64,000 nucleotides of DNA from Enterococcus hirae ATCC 9790 (GTDB lineage: Bacteria > Bacillota > Bacilli > Lactobacillales > Enterococcaceae), in contig NC_018081.1 in the NCBI RefSeq assembly GCF_000271405.2, positions 43 through 64,042 on the forward strand, in the 5' to 3' direction. A program made the position numbers and the translations under genes. The notes under the pieces were generated by a model, which searched no databases, was not told the origin of the DNA, and saw only the letters and a list, made by a program, of their open reading frames with translations. Below, one piece after another: positions 27,372 through 36,029 of the stretch. Position 1 is the first letter of the stretch; every line of letters starts with the position of its first letter.

Positions 27372-28412
27372 TTAATACACTCGTTTTAGTGTTGCCATCA
27401 ATCCTGGCATCTTTATTTCAACAAAACTTCCGATGCGTACAGCAGTTAAAAAGAATGAACAAGGCAGGTTATACAATTGCTTCGTTACTTTTTTTACTGT
27501 AGAGTCGGTGCAAGCAATTTTTTTCGCCTCAACAATAGTTGGATCCGTTAATATTTGCTTTGCTTCAGCTTTTTTTTCTTTTGCTGTCCGTGTCGAAGTG
27601 CCATAGATAGAAAAGATGACCGACGTCGTTCCTTTTAAATGGAGAGCTGCCATTCCTGGCTTATCGACTTCATTCGTCACTTCATTTGCTAATTGGTAGA
27701 ACTCTTTGAAGGTACTAAATTTATTGGGACGGTACTGATTCGTGATTCCTTTGCCACCTTCAAATTCATAAATATAAGAAATCTTCGGGTTCATCAGGAC
27801 ATTTTGACAATATTTATAATAATGCAAATTAAAAATACGGTCTTCACAGCTATTGTATCCTTTAAAAAGAAGCTGATTCTGTTTTAAAATATCCCTTCGA
27901 TAACATTTATTCCAAACTACATACATCAACTGATCGTTCATTAATCGATACATGTCTTTTATAAAACTATCATGACTTTGATAATGATGCTCCGTCACTA
28001 AATTTTCTTTTTCTGAAATAATCTGTTCTCCGTCCATCGTTCGAAAGATAAATGAACTAACGATCAAATCGGTGTCTGGATGTTTAGCTAAAAGCTTGTC
28101 ATAATCAGATAAAACTTCTTTTTTCGGCGTATCATCCGCATCAAAAAATAAGATGTAAGTTCCTTGGGCTTGCATAATCCCTTCATTTCTTGCTAAACCA
28201 GGCCCTTGATTAGCCGTTGTGATCAGTCGAAATTTAGGGTCGTTCTCAATAAGTCTCGTAATGATTGCTTCCGTTTGATCTGTCGAACCATCATTGATTA
28301 ACAAAACTTCATAATCAGTAAAATCAAATTCTTTTAAAGATGCGATCGTACGAGCAATCGTGCTTTCAGCATTATAAATGGGTATGACGATACTAAATTT
28401 TGGGTTACTCAT
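27372..28412 (-). CDS. Glycosyltransferase family 2
   Basis: A 346-residue GT2 enzyme. The N-terminus FSIVIPIYNAESTIARTI, LLINDGSTDQT, GPGLARNEGI and the acidic active-site motif FFDADDTPK are all present. The C-terminal third contains charged helices. It follows epaR by 17 bases and is probably the first sugar-adding enzyme after EpaR-initiated lipid-linked synthesis; that order is inference. Donor is unknown. Confidence 0.9.
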   Translation of the reverse strand: MSNPKFSIVIPIYNAESTIARTIASLKEFDFTDYEVLLINDGSTDQTEAIITRLIENDPKFRLITTANQGPGLARNEGIMQAQGTYILFFDADDTPKKEVLSDYDKLLAKHPDTDLIVSSFIFRTMDGEQIISEKENLVTEHHYQSHDSFIKDMYRLMNDQLMYVVWNKCYRRDILKQNQLLFKGYNSCEDRIFNLHYYKYCQNVLMNPKISYIYEFEGGKGITNQYRPNKFSTFKEFYQLANEVTNEVDKPGMAALHLKGTTSVIFSIYGTSTRTAKEKKAEAKQILTDPTIVEAKKIACTDSTVKKVTKQLYNLPCSFFLTAVRIGSFVEIKMPGLMATLKRVY

Positions 28413-28429
28413 TTTTCACTACCTCTCAA

Positions 28430-29821
28430 CTAGCGAAAGATTTTCTCTTTTGGAAAAGCAATCTCTGCCAATGAATGAACATTCTCATCTTCTTCCAAGC
28501 CTTGAGAAGACATCTTATCAAAAAGAATTTTAATGGTTTGTAATAATATTTTTAAATCGAGCAATAAAGAATATTTCTTGATGTAAAGTAAATCAAACCG
28601 TAATTTACTGTTGTAATCTGATACGTATTTCCCATAAACTTGCGCATAACCCGTTATCCCAGCACGTACATTGTGTCTCAAATAGTAATAAGGATTTTCC
28701 GCATTGAATTGATCAACAAAGAAAGGACGTTCTGGTCGAGGACCAACGATCGACATGTCTCCCTTTAATACATTAAAGATTTGTGGTAATTCATCAAAAC
28801 GAACTGCTCGGATAAATTTACCCACTGGAGTGACACGAGCATCGTTGCTCTTAGCCAAAACAGGTCCTGATTTGGCTTCTGCAGTCGCAGTCATCGAGCG
28901 AAATTTATAGATTGAAAATTCTTTTTGATTTTTAGTGATCCGAATTTGTTTATAAATAACCGGACCCGGTGAAGTAACTTTTACTAAAATAGCAGTTAAT
29001 AACATGAAAGGTGAGGCTATGATCAGTAAAATCAACGAAACGATAATATCAAACAACCGCTTGAATAATTCATATTCTGGTGGAATTCTGAATCCTGAAG
29101 CTTCAATAATACTTTCATCTTCAAAGTTCATGATGTTTGGATTGATCATCGTTAAGTTTTCAAATGTCGTATTGAGAAATAATTTCTTCTCATTTTTTGT
29201 CACTAGTTGATAGATTTTTACTTTTTCTGCTTCTTCAATATGTGAAGCCAGATAGACGATATCCATTTGATCAATCATTTTTTTCACATTTTCATAGTAG
29301 TGATCGATGACAACCGCTTCTACTTTATGCTTATTATTTTTTTTAGAACTGAAATTTTGTATGGCCGGTGCCACATCTTTTTCTGATCCAACGATCACGA
29401 CTTTCTTATCACGACTGACTTTCAAGTACAACTTATAGATTAATATTCTGTAAAGACTCAATAAAATGGTCGCTAGCACAAATGACAGTAAAATTACGCC
29501 TCGTGGGAAAGCAAACCAGCGTCCAGCAAAGGTGACGACCATGATCCCCAATGTCATTAAGACTTGACCAATAACCGTGACAAACACGATATCGCTGACC
29601 GTTCGATTATAAAAAACATATACGCCCAATAAGATATTCAAGGCAATAAATATAACAGAAATAAAGATTGCTGAATGTTGAAAAGTTTCAAAATTCCGCA
29701 TGGGTATTTCCCCATGAAATTTCAGTAAGAAACTGCTATATATGGCTACATTGTACATCAAAACATCCATTAAAATAATGAATATTCGTCTTGCAGCACT
29801 CCATTCCCCATTTTTATTCAT
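28430..29821 (-). CDS. epaR: Polyprenyl-phosphate sugar-1-phosphate transferase (EpaR-like)
   Basis: Membrane enzyme that starts a lipid-linked glycan by moving a sugar-1-phosphate (often galactose or glucose type) to undecaprenyl phosphate. The ATG at 29821 is preceded by AGGAGTG, giving 463 residues. Four to five N-terminal helices are followed by a CoA-binding-like cytoplasmic domain. The C-terminal bacterial sugar transferase domain then begins at FKRLFDIIVSLILLIIASP, with KFRSM, DELPQIFNVLKGDMSIVGPR and PERPFF. In E. faecalis and E. faecium, epaR sits at the conserved/variable boundary of the epa locus, as here. The sugar is not determined. Confidence 0.88.
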   Translation of the reverse strand: MNKNGEWSAARRIFIILMDVLMYNVAIYSSFLLKFHGEIPMRNFETFQHSAIFISVIFIALNILLGVYVFYNRTVSDIVFVTVIGQVLMTLGIMVVTFAGRWFAFPRGVILLSFVLATILLSLYRILIYKLYLKVSRDKKVVIVGSEKDVAPAIQNFSSKKNNKHKVEAVVIDHYYENVKKMIDQMDIVYLASHIEEAEKVKIYQLVTKNEKKLFLNTTFENLTMINPNIMNFEDESIIEASGFRIPPEYELFKRLFDIIVSLILLIIASPFMLLTAILVKVTSPGPVIYKQIRITKNQKEFSIYKFRSMTATAEAKSGPVLAKSNDARVTPVGKFIRAVRFDELPQIFNVLKGDMSIVGPRPERPFFVDQFNAENPYYYLRHNVRAGITGYAQVYGKYVSDYNSKLRFDLLYIKKYSLLLDLKILLQTIKILFDKMSSQGLEEDENVHSLAEIAFPKEKIFR

Positions 29822-29970
29822 ATATACACTCCTAATCACAAAATAATGCACCTATTATCTTACCATAGCAGGGTTTAAAAGCCTAGTGAATAAACAAATT
29901 GTAACAGAATTACAAAAAACTACTGCTCTACAATTATAACGCTTGCTTTTAATATCTCATTTTACGAAAA

Positions 29971-30008
29971 AAACTACCATGCTTTCTTAACTGATTGCAT
30001 GATAGTTT
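29971..30008 (-). terminator. Intrinsic terminator after the two-domain glycosyltransferase
   Basis: A 12-base stem with one mismatch (AAACTACCATGC at 29971-29982 and GCATGATAGTTT at 29997-30008), followed by TTTTTTT on the minus strand. It separates the conserved epa operon from epaR, which therefore has its own promoter. Confidence 0.85.
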
Positions 30009-30025
30009 CTATTTTCATTTCTTAA

Positions 30026-32164
30026 TTAATCTGGTCTTAATGAAAAATCTCCAATTCCTTCTTTTGTCAGATTATCGTTATAAAAAGGATCATGGTTGAT
30101 ATATCCTGGCCATTTCACTTGCATTTTCTTTATCTCACCTGCAAAACGTTTTTGCTTCTCAGGCGTATCTTCATAGCCTCTTGATTTTGATTCAAAATGA
30201 TAAAGTTCAACTTGATGGGCATAAACGTTATATCGACCTAGCTCATAAATTTTCAGGCATAAATCCACATCATTGAAAGCGACTGCTAATGTTTCATCAA
30301 AGCCATGGACCGCATGAAAATCACTGGCTTTGACCATCATACAGGCAGCTGTTACCGCTAAGTAATTGACATCGATGACTAACCGACCAAAGTAACCACA
30401 GTGTGTTTGGTCATAGTTGTTCAACGCATGACCAGCAACGCCACCAATACCAACTAACACACCAGCATGTTGTGTCGTATCATCTGGGTAATAAAGTTTG
30501 GCACCGACACAGCCAATTCGATCAAATTGCGCATAGGCAACCATATTGGTCATCCACTCAGGCTCAATAACTTCCGTATCATTGTTTAAGAACAATAAAT
30601 ATTTGCCACTTGCTTTTTCTGCCGCTAGATTGTTGATCCTAGAATAATTGAAAGGTATATCGATCAATTCCACTATAAAACGTTCGTTTAGTCGTTGCTG
30701 GTATTCCTTAAATAGTTCCTGCATCTTAGGATCGGTACTACCGTTATCAGCAACAATGATCTCATAGTTGGAATAGGTTGTTTTGTCAATAATTGAGTCG
30801 ATACATAGTTTTAAGTCATCATATCCGTTTTTAGTGGGAATAATGACACTAACTAAGTCTTCTTGCAGCACTTCATAATTGACCTCGTAGAAACCAGAGA
30901 TTCGTCCAGGACGAACTTTTCCTCTAATTCCTCTACGATCGAGTGCATCAGTCAATGCCTTGACTCCAGAATCATAAATATAGCTCTTCGCTTCACCATT
31001 GCTGGCAGTAGATCCCGGAATCGTGCGCCAGTGATACAGTACTTTATCAATGTGATAAATGTGATCAGCTGGGATCTTCTCAGTGATTCGTAGTACCAAG
31101 TCATAATCTTGAGAACCTTCATATCCTTTTCTAAATCCACCGATTTCTTTAACTAAGCTGGTACGATAAACCCCTAAATGTGAAATATAATTATTGCCCA
31201 TTAAAGTATCTGGTGACCAATCCGCTTTAAAATGAGGATCAAAACGCTGACCTTCCGCATCGATCTTATCTTCATCGCTATAAATGACATCAAGTTCAGG
31301 ACGCTGATTCAAGACGCTTGCGACTTCAAACAACGCATAAGGCGGTAGTTCATCATCATTATCTAACAACGCTATGAACTCTCCTGTTGCCATTTCCAAA
31401 GCAGAGTTGGTCGCTAGACTGATATGCCCATTTTTTTCTCTAAAAACGACTTTGATTCGTTGATCTTTAGCTTGATACTTTTCTAAACATTTTCTGATTT
31501 TAGGATCAGTTGATGCATCATCACTGATACATAGTTCCCAGTGATCATACGTTTGTTTTAAAACAGAATCAATACATTTTTCCAGCCATTTGATTTCGAC
31601 ATTGTAGACTGGCATAAGTACTGAGATTAATGGACGATATTCAAATCCTTTAGCATCTTGACGTTGCTTTTGGAGATCAAACTGTTCATGACGTTTGATC
31701 CATTCGGTATAATCCACAGAAGCTGGTTTCATTTCAAACTTGACACGTCGGATCGCTTTTTTCACTCCGTGTGTCCGTGCATAATTGAATCCTTTTTGAA
31801 GCAATCTTTTTTTCTTTTCCCAGTTTGTTTCAAGGCCATCGTCATACGGATAACGACCATTCAATTTCACCGCAATCCCATTTTGATGGGATTTTGTTTG
31901 GAAATCTAAAATCGCTTTACCTCTCATTCTTCCAGATAATCGGATGTTGAAACCACTCGGTGTTTTCACATCCAGATTGTATAAATGATTGATATCCAAA
32001 CGAACAACATTGGTGACTTCGGCAGATACTTTGTCCTTATCGACTTTAATGATCGGAATTTCTTTCGTCACCTCATCAACCGCCCAGCCAACAATCAATA
32101 AATCCCCAGTTGCTCTTTCACGAGTAATTCGGTCTATAAATACAGCAATCTCTTTTTTTTGCAC
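30026..32164 (-). CDS. Two-domain GT2 rhamnan glycosyltransferase with N-terminal GW domain
   Basis: A large cytoplasmic or membrane-associated glycosyltransferase. The start is taken as GTG at 32164 with AAGGAG about 11 bases upstream, just after the methyltransferase stop, giving 712 residues; the open frame extends 28 codons into the upstream gene. Residues about 5-105 form a beta-rich domain with DLLIVGWAVDE. Two GT2 domains follow: the first about 180-400 (ISVLMPVYNV, LDNDDELP, and the acceptor-side GSQDYDL), the second about 435-680 (VSVIIPTKNGYDDLK, LFLNNDTEVI). This architecture matches rhamnan polymerases of lactic acid bacteria. By position it probably corresponds to epaO (or epaN) of E. 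faecium, but I am not sure of the letter. Confidence 0.88.
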   Translation of the reverse strand: MQKKEIAVFIDRITRERATGDLLIVGWAVDEVTKEIPIIKVDKDKVSAEVTNVVRLDINHLYNLDVKTPSGFNIRLSGRMRGKAILDFQTKSHQNGIAVKLNGRYPYDDGLETNWEKKKRLLQKGFNYARTHGVKKAIRRVKFEMKPASVDYTEWIKRHEQFDLQKQRQDAKGFEYRPLISVLMPVYNVEIKWLEKCIDSVLKQTYDHWELCISDDASTDPKIRKCLEKYQAKDQRIKVVFREKNGHISLATNSALEMATGEFIALLDNDDELPPYALFEVASVLNQRPELDVIYSDEDKIDAEGQRFDPHFKADWSPDTLMGNNYISHLGVYRTSLVKEIGGFRKGYEGSQDYDLVLRITEKIPADHIYHIDKVLYHWRTIPGSTASNGEAKSYIYDSGVKALTDALDRRGIRGKVRPGRISGFYEVNYEVLQEDLVSVIIPTKNGYDDLKLCIDSIIDKTTYSNYEIIVADNGSTDPKMQELFKEYQQRLNERFIVELIDIPFNYSRINNLAAEKASGKYLLFLNNDTEVIEPEWMTNMVAYAQFDRIGCVGAKLYYPDDTTQHAGVLVGIGGVAGHALNNYDQTHCGYFGRLVIDVNYLAVTAACMMVKASDFHAVHGFDETLAVAFNDVDLCLKIYELGRYNVYAHQVELYHFESKSRGYEDTPEKQKRFAGEIKKMQVKWPGYINHDPFYNDNLTKEGIGDFSLRPD

Positions 32165-32201
32165 GAGCTTTTGTTCTCCTTTATTAAAAATAAGTTCGTT
32201 C

Positions 32202-33788
32202 TTATATCTCGATAAACCAGGATTCGCCATTTTCAGCAACAGCTTCAATTAAAAAAGATTTTTCTCGTTCACATCTTATTTGCAATTCAAAACCAGCTTT
32301 TGTTCCCGCTGGCAATTGTTCCGCCTCATTTACTTCTGGCCGCTCAAACTGCAAGGCTTGAAAAAATGGTGCTTGGTTCACAGATAACTTATAGGATAAC
32401 GGCTGACGTTGTGCGTTAGAAATTCCCCAACCATTGATTGTCAAAATTTTCGTTTCTGGATCCCAATGCTTGCTATCCACGCATAGAGAAATCGCCTTTG
32501 CTTGAATTTTCTTTGCTGTTTCTTTCGATCGAAGCTTGCGGTTTCTTGGTTTAATTGCGAATTCTTCCTCAGTTATCAGTTTACAATAACGGTCAGTCGT
32601 CATCTGTAATTCGTTAGCTAATTTTTCATTTGTCAATCGCACTTGTTCATTTTCTTTTTTCAGCGAAGTGATTTGTGCCATTAGACGTTGCTCTATCTGC
32701 GCTAAAGGTTTGACTGCCTCAAGTAGTTCTTTCATGGTTTGTGTCAATTCCCCGATAAACCGATAATGACAATGGATCGTCAATTCTTGACCTGCGACAT
32801 CAAATAGAGTAAATTGTGGCGTTACTTCACCATCAAATAAATAGCAATCATTTTGTGTTTTGATTACTGCATTAGATTGGATGAAATCAATTTTGTTCCC
32901 CGCCAATTCCCCGCTAAATTCGATAAAACTTGGTTGATCAGCAAATTTAAAAATGACCGATTCGACATCCCCGGCAATTGGAAAAGTCAATGTTTGGTTT
33001 TCTCCCGTATAATTGTTGAAAGGATATTTTTGGGAGACTTCTTTGTTTGCAGTCTTTTGGATCACTTCCACCATTCGAACATAATTCGAATTTTGTGGTT
33101 GTGAGATGTGACTATTCTCAGTGTGTTTTTTCAAAGAAAAGAAGTATTGATAAACTTCTCCGAAAGGTCGCATTTTGAACTCATAGCGAACTGCTTCGGG
33201 TAATTCTTCATAAGTTGAATTTAATTCTGTGTCTCCGACAGCTAAGTAAAGGTAATCCTCAATATTAATAGATAAACCAGCTTTTTCAAACACTTTTTTA
33301 AAACCTTCGTGTGTGTAAAAAGAATTATGTGTTTCATCTAATAAGCCATAAGAAGCCCATGGTAACTCATTGTTGAATAAATGGATCAGCACAGAATTAT
33401 GGACTAAATTCGGAAATGTGATTAAAATTTCTCCATCTTCGTTGAGAAATTCTCTCACTTTTTTTAATGTTTCAGCTGGGTTCACTAAATGTTCTAAAAC
33501 ATCGGCAAAAAGGATATAATCAAAGGTTTGCCCTGCATAATAGTTTGCCCACTCAAAACTTTCAATATCTCCATAAAAACCATCTTGTGAAAATTCACTG
33601 ACAAAATCGAATAATTCTTTATCTAATTCGACGATACTTACTTGACAATTTTTGGCTCCGATTAAATGTTTGGTCAATCGGCCGTTTCCCGGTCCAAATT
33701 CCAAGACTTTGCTGCCTGGTTTAATTTGGGCAGCAATTTTCCCTACACTACTTTGTTCATCTAAGTCCATTTCAAAATCATACTTCAT
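32202..33788 (-). CDS. SAM-dependent methyltransferase with coiled coil and C-terminal GW domain
   Basis: A 528-residue protein. Residues 1-215 are a class I methyltransferase: VLEFGPGNGRLTKHLI binds SAM, then EFLNEDGEILITFPN. Residues about 225-335 look beta-rich and unassigned. Residues about 337-395 form a coiled coil (EQRLMAQITSLKKENEQVRL). Residues about 431-528 form a beta domain containing KILTINGWG that resembles the N-terminus of the next gene's product. The gene overlaps the ABC ATPase gene by 11 bases, so the two are translationally coupled. Methyltransferase plus coiled coil beside a Wzt-like ATPase recalls WbdD, which caps and measures O-antigen chains; that parallel is inference. 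It may be epaN. Confidence 0.85.
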   Translation of the reverse strand: MKYDFEMDLDEQSSVGKIAAQIKPGSKVLEFGPGNGRLTKHLIGAKNCQVSIVELDKELFDFVSEFSQDGFYGDIESFEWANYYAGQTFDYILFADVLEHLVNPAETLKKVREFLNEDGEILITFPNLVHNSVLIHLFNNELPWASYGLLDETHNSFYTHEGFKKVFEKAGLSINIEDYLYLAVGDTELNSTYEELPEAVRYEFKMRPFGEVYQYFFSLKKHTENSHISQPQNSNYVRMVEVIQKTANKEVSQKYPFNNYTGENQTLTFPIAGDVESVIFKFADQPSFIEFSGELAGNKIDFIQSNAVIKTQNDCYLFDGEVTPQFTLFDVAGQELTIHCHYRFIGELTQTMKELLEAVKPLAQIEQRLMAQITSLKKENEQVRLTNEKLANELQMTTDRYCKLITEEEFAIKPRNRKLRSKETAKKIQAKAISLCVDSKHWDPETKILTINGWGISNAQRQPLSYKLSVNQAPFFQALQFERPEVNEAEQLPAGTKAGFELQIRCEREKSFLIEAVAENGESWFIEI

Positions 33789-34998
33789 CGGCTAGATAAC
33801 CTTCTTCCCATTTATGGTCTAAGACCACGATTCCTTCCCCAATATATGAACCATTAACAAATAAGTTCATATATTTTGTTTTGTAAACTAAAGGTACGGT
33901 GGCATTTTCTTCAAAAATTGCCACATCAAAATAATATTCACCAGCTAGCAGGCCTAGTTTTTCATATTCTAAATAGAAAACATTTTTGCCTTTTTTCCAA
34001 GGGATTTTGATGCCGTCCAACAGTGTATTTAAACCACAAACGTAAAAATTATCGACAGTTCGTAAGGCAATCCCTAAAACAGGATTCTTGATCGAATCAT
34101 CTTTTACTTCATAGGTTACTTTGACATACAGTGTTTCGCCTTGATCAAGCACGTCAACAGGATTTTTTTCTTTATCCAATAATTCCGCACTCAGTACATC
34201 AACGATGTCAGGCGCTGCAAAACGTTCCATTTGATTTTTATTTCGATCAACTGTTTTGACTGATTTTTTCTTTAAAAAGTTTTCATAGTTCGTTGTGACA
34301 TCCATGGTATCCCCATATTCAACCACTTCACCATTTTTTAGCCAATAGGATCGATCACAAAAACGGCGGATCGAACTGATGTCATGGGAAACGAATAAGA
34401 TCGTTTTACCTGAGTTCTTGATTTCAGTAAATTTTTCCATACATTTCAACTGGAACTCAAGGTCCCCTACAGCTAAAGCCTCATCGACAATCAAGATATC
34501 TGGATTGACATTGATAGCTACCGCAAAGGCTAAACGAACAAACATCCCACTGGAATATGTTTTTACTGGTTGGTAAATATGTTCGCCGATATCAGCAAAT
34601 TCAATGATGTCTCCGACCATTCCATCGATTTCTTCACGAGAAAAACCTAACACCATGCCATTCAAATAAATATTGTCATAGCCAGAATATTCGGGGTTGA
34701 ACCCAGAACCTAGTTCTAATAGTGCAGATATTTTCCCTTCAATCTCCATTGTTCCAGATGTGGGCGTCAAAACGCCAGTAATGATTTTGAGCATGGTGGA
34801 TTTTCCTGAACCATTTTCTCCGACAAAACCGATCATTTCCCCTTTTTTAATTTCCACATTGATATTTTTCAACGCATAAAAAACGTCATGGTAAGATTTT
34901 TTGAAGGGATTCAAAGCTTCACGAAAACGGTCAGATGGTTTTGCGTACATATTATAAGATTTTGTAATGTTTTTTAATTTAATCGCATATTCAGTCAT
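33778..34998 (-). CDS. epaM: Polysaccharide ABC exporter, ATP-binding subunit
   Basis: ATPase of the wall-polysaccharide exporter, on the cytoplasmic face of the membrane. The start is ATG 34998, seven bases after AAGGAG; the ATG six bases earlier is too close to the ribosome site. The 406 residues have Walker A GENGSGKST, signature YSSGM, Walker B ILIVDEAL and H-loop SHD in residues 1-245. Residues about 260-400 are a Wzt/TagH-type C-terminal beta domain (SAELLDKEKNPVDVLDQGE). In Wzt this domain recognises the end of the finished glycan. It follows the permease gene by 11 bases. Confidence 0.9.
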   Translation of the reverse strand: MTEYAIKLKNITKSYNMYAKPSDRFREALNPFKKSYHDVFYALKNINVEIKKGEMIGFVGENGSGKSTMLKIITGVLTPTSGTMEIEGKISALLELGSGFNPEYSGYDNIYLNGMVLGFSREEIDGMVGDIIEFADIGEHIYQPVKTYSSGMFVRLAFAVAINVNPDILIVDEALAVGDLEFQLKCMEKFTEIKNSGKTILFVSHDISSIRRFCDRSYWLKNGEVVEYGDTMDVTTNYENFLKKKSVKTVDRNKNQMERFAAPDIVDVLSAELLDKEKNPVDVLDQGETLYVKVTYEVKDDSIKNPVLGIALRTVDNFYVCGLNTLLDGIKIPWKKGKNVFYLEYEKLGLLAGEYYFDVAIFEENATVPLVYKTKYMNLFVNGSYIGEGIVVLDHKWEEGYLADEV

Positions 34999-35009
34999 AT
35001 TCATACTCC

Positions 35010-35816
35010 TTACAGCACATCTGAAAAATGTGGTTTCAATCTACGGAACACAGCAGATCCAATAACGAAGATAGCTAGCGTAAATACCCAGAAATAGAGA
35101 GTATACATTCCGTGTTCCCAGAACCAAGCTTGTCCTAAGAAAGACTCACGATATCCTTGCACGACATAATAAAGTGGGTTTAGTTTTAAGATTTGAACGA
35201 TCACTGGATTGAACTGACTTGGACTCCAAAGGATTGGCAATGTCCACATAACCAACTGTAGGACAATCGTGATCAATTGCATGATGTCTGGTAGAAATGG
35301 TTGAATTGATGCTGTCAACCATGTTAAGCCGGTTAAAAAAGCACACATACAGAATAAATAATAAATCAGTTGGAGCGTCATCCAAGTTGGATAGATTCCA
35401 TGTCCAATAACCACCACTAAACCAACGAAAATAAAGAAAAGATGTGCATATAGATTCGATAAAATTTTCGTAGTTGGTAAAATGCGGATATTAAATACAA
35501 CTTTTTTTACTAAATAAGTGTATTCTCTGAAAACTAACGTCGTTGATGTAAACGCGTCAGAAAAAAAGAACCATGGGATCATTCCCGTAATCAAATAAAC
35601 AATAAAAGGATATTTTCCATCTGTCATCGCTGCCTTTAATCCAAAACCAAAGACCAACCAATAAATCAATACGGTAAAGACAGGATTAATGAATGCCCAT
35701 AAAATTCCCAAAAAAGAGCCCGCATAGCGAGACTTAAAGTCATTCACTGAAAACTGAAGCAAGAGCTTTCTATTCTGGTAGATATCCTTCATAAATAAAA
35801 ACAGATCTTTAAACAT
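35010..35816 (-). CDS. epaL: Polysaccharide ABC exporter, permease subunit
   Basis: ABC-2-type permease (Wzm/TagG-like) of 268 residues that forms the membrane channel for lipid-linked polymer export with EpaM. ATG 35816 follows GGAGG by seven bases. Six membrane helices are predicted, with the characteristic FKSRYAGSFLGILWAFINPV at the first helix and NPLYYVVQGYRES in the later periplasmic-side loop. The 212 bases upstream contain a terminator and an extended -10 box, so it probably starts a transcript covering epaL through the two-domain glycosyltransferase. Confidence 0.9.
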   Translation of the reverse strand: MFKDLFLFMKDIYQNRKLLLQFSVNDFKSRYAGSFLGILWAFINPVFTVLIYWLVFGFGLKAAMTDGKYPFIVYLITGMIPWFFFSDAFTSTTLVFREYTYLVKKVVFNIRILPTTKILSNLYAHLFFIFVGLVVVIGHGIYPTWMTLQLIYYLFCMCAFLTGLTWLTASIQPFLPDIMQLITIVLQLVMWTLPILWSPSQFNPVIVQILKLNPLYYVVQGYRESFLGQAWFWEHGMYTLYFWVFTLAIFVIGSAVFRRLKPHFSDVL

Positions 35817-35859
35817 TTGTGTTCCTCCAAGCAAATTCTGTTAATTACAGTCATGTGCC

Positions 35860-35868
35860 ATTTTACCA
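35860..35868 (-). promoter_or_regulatory. Possible extended -10 promoter for epaL
   Basis: On the minus strand TGGTAAAAT (35868 to 35860) is an extended -10 element 44 bases before the epaL start. The -35 region is weak. The terminator at 35976-36016 upstream makes a promoter here necessary. Confidence 0.4.
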
Positions 35869-35975
35869 CACTTTTACTCACGGACTGTGATATTCTTAGT
35901 TTCTTAATTTTCTATTAAGCAACTTTACGCTAACATTTTTATTTTACATAAGAAATAATTTAATTGCAATGAAGC

Positions 35976-36016
35976 AAAAAGCTAGCTGACCCAAGAATAA
36001 CTTGTTTCAACTAGCT
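35976..36016 (-). terminator. Intrinsic terminator after the Wzy-like epa gene
   Basis: Arms AGCTAGCTGA (35980-35989) and TCAACTAGCT (36007-36016) pair with one wobble. TTTTTG follows on the minus strand. It lies 14 bases past the stop of the membrane-protein gene. Confidence 0.75.
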
Positions 36017-36029
36017 CTTATCTAAATAT

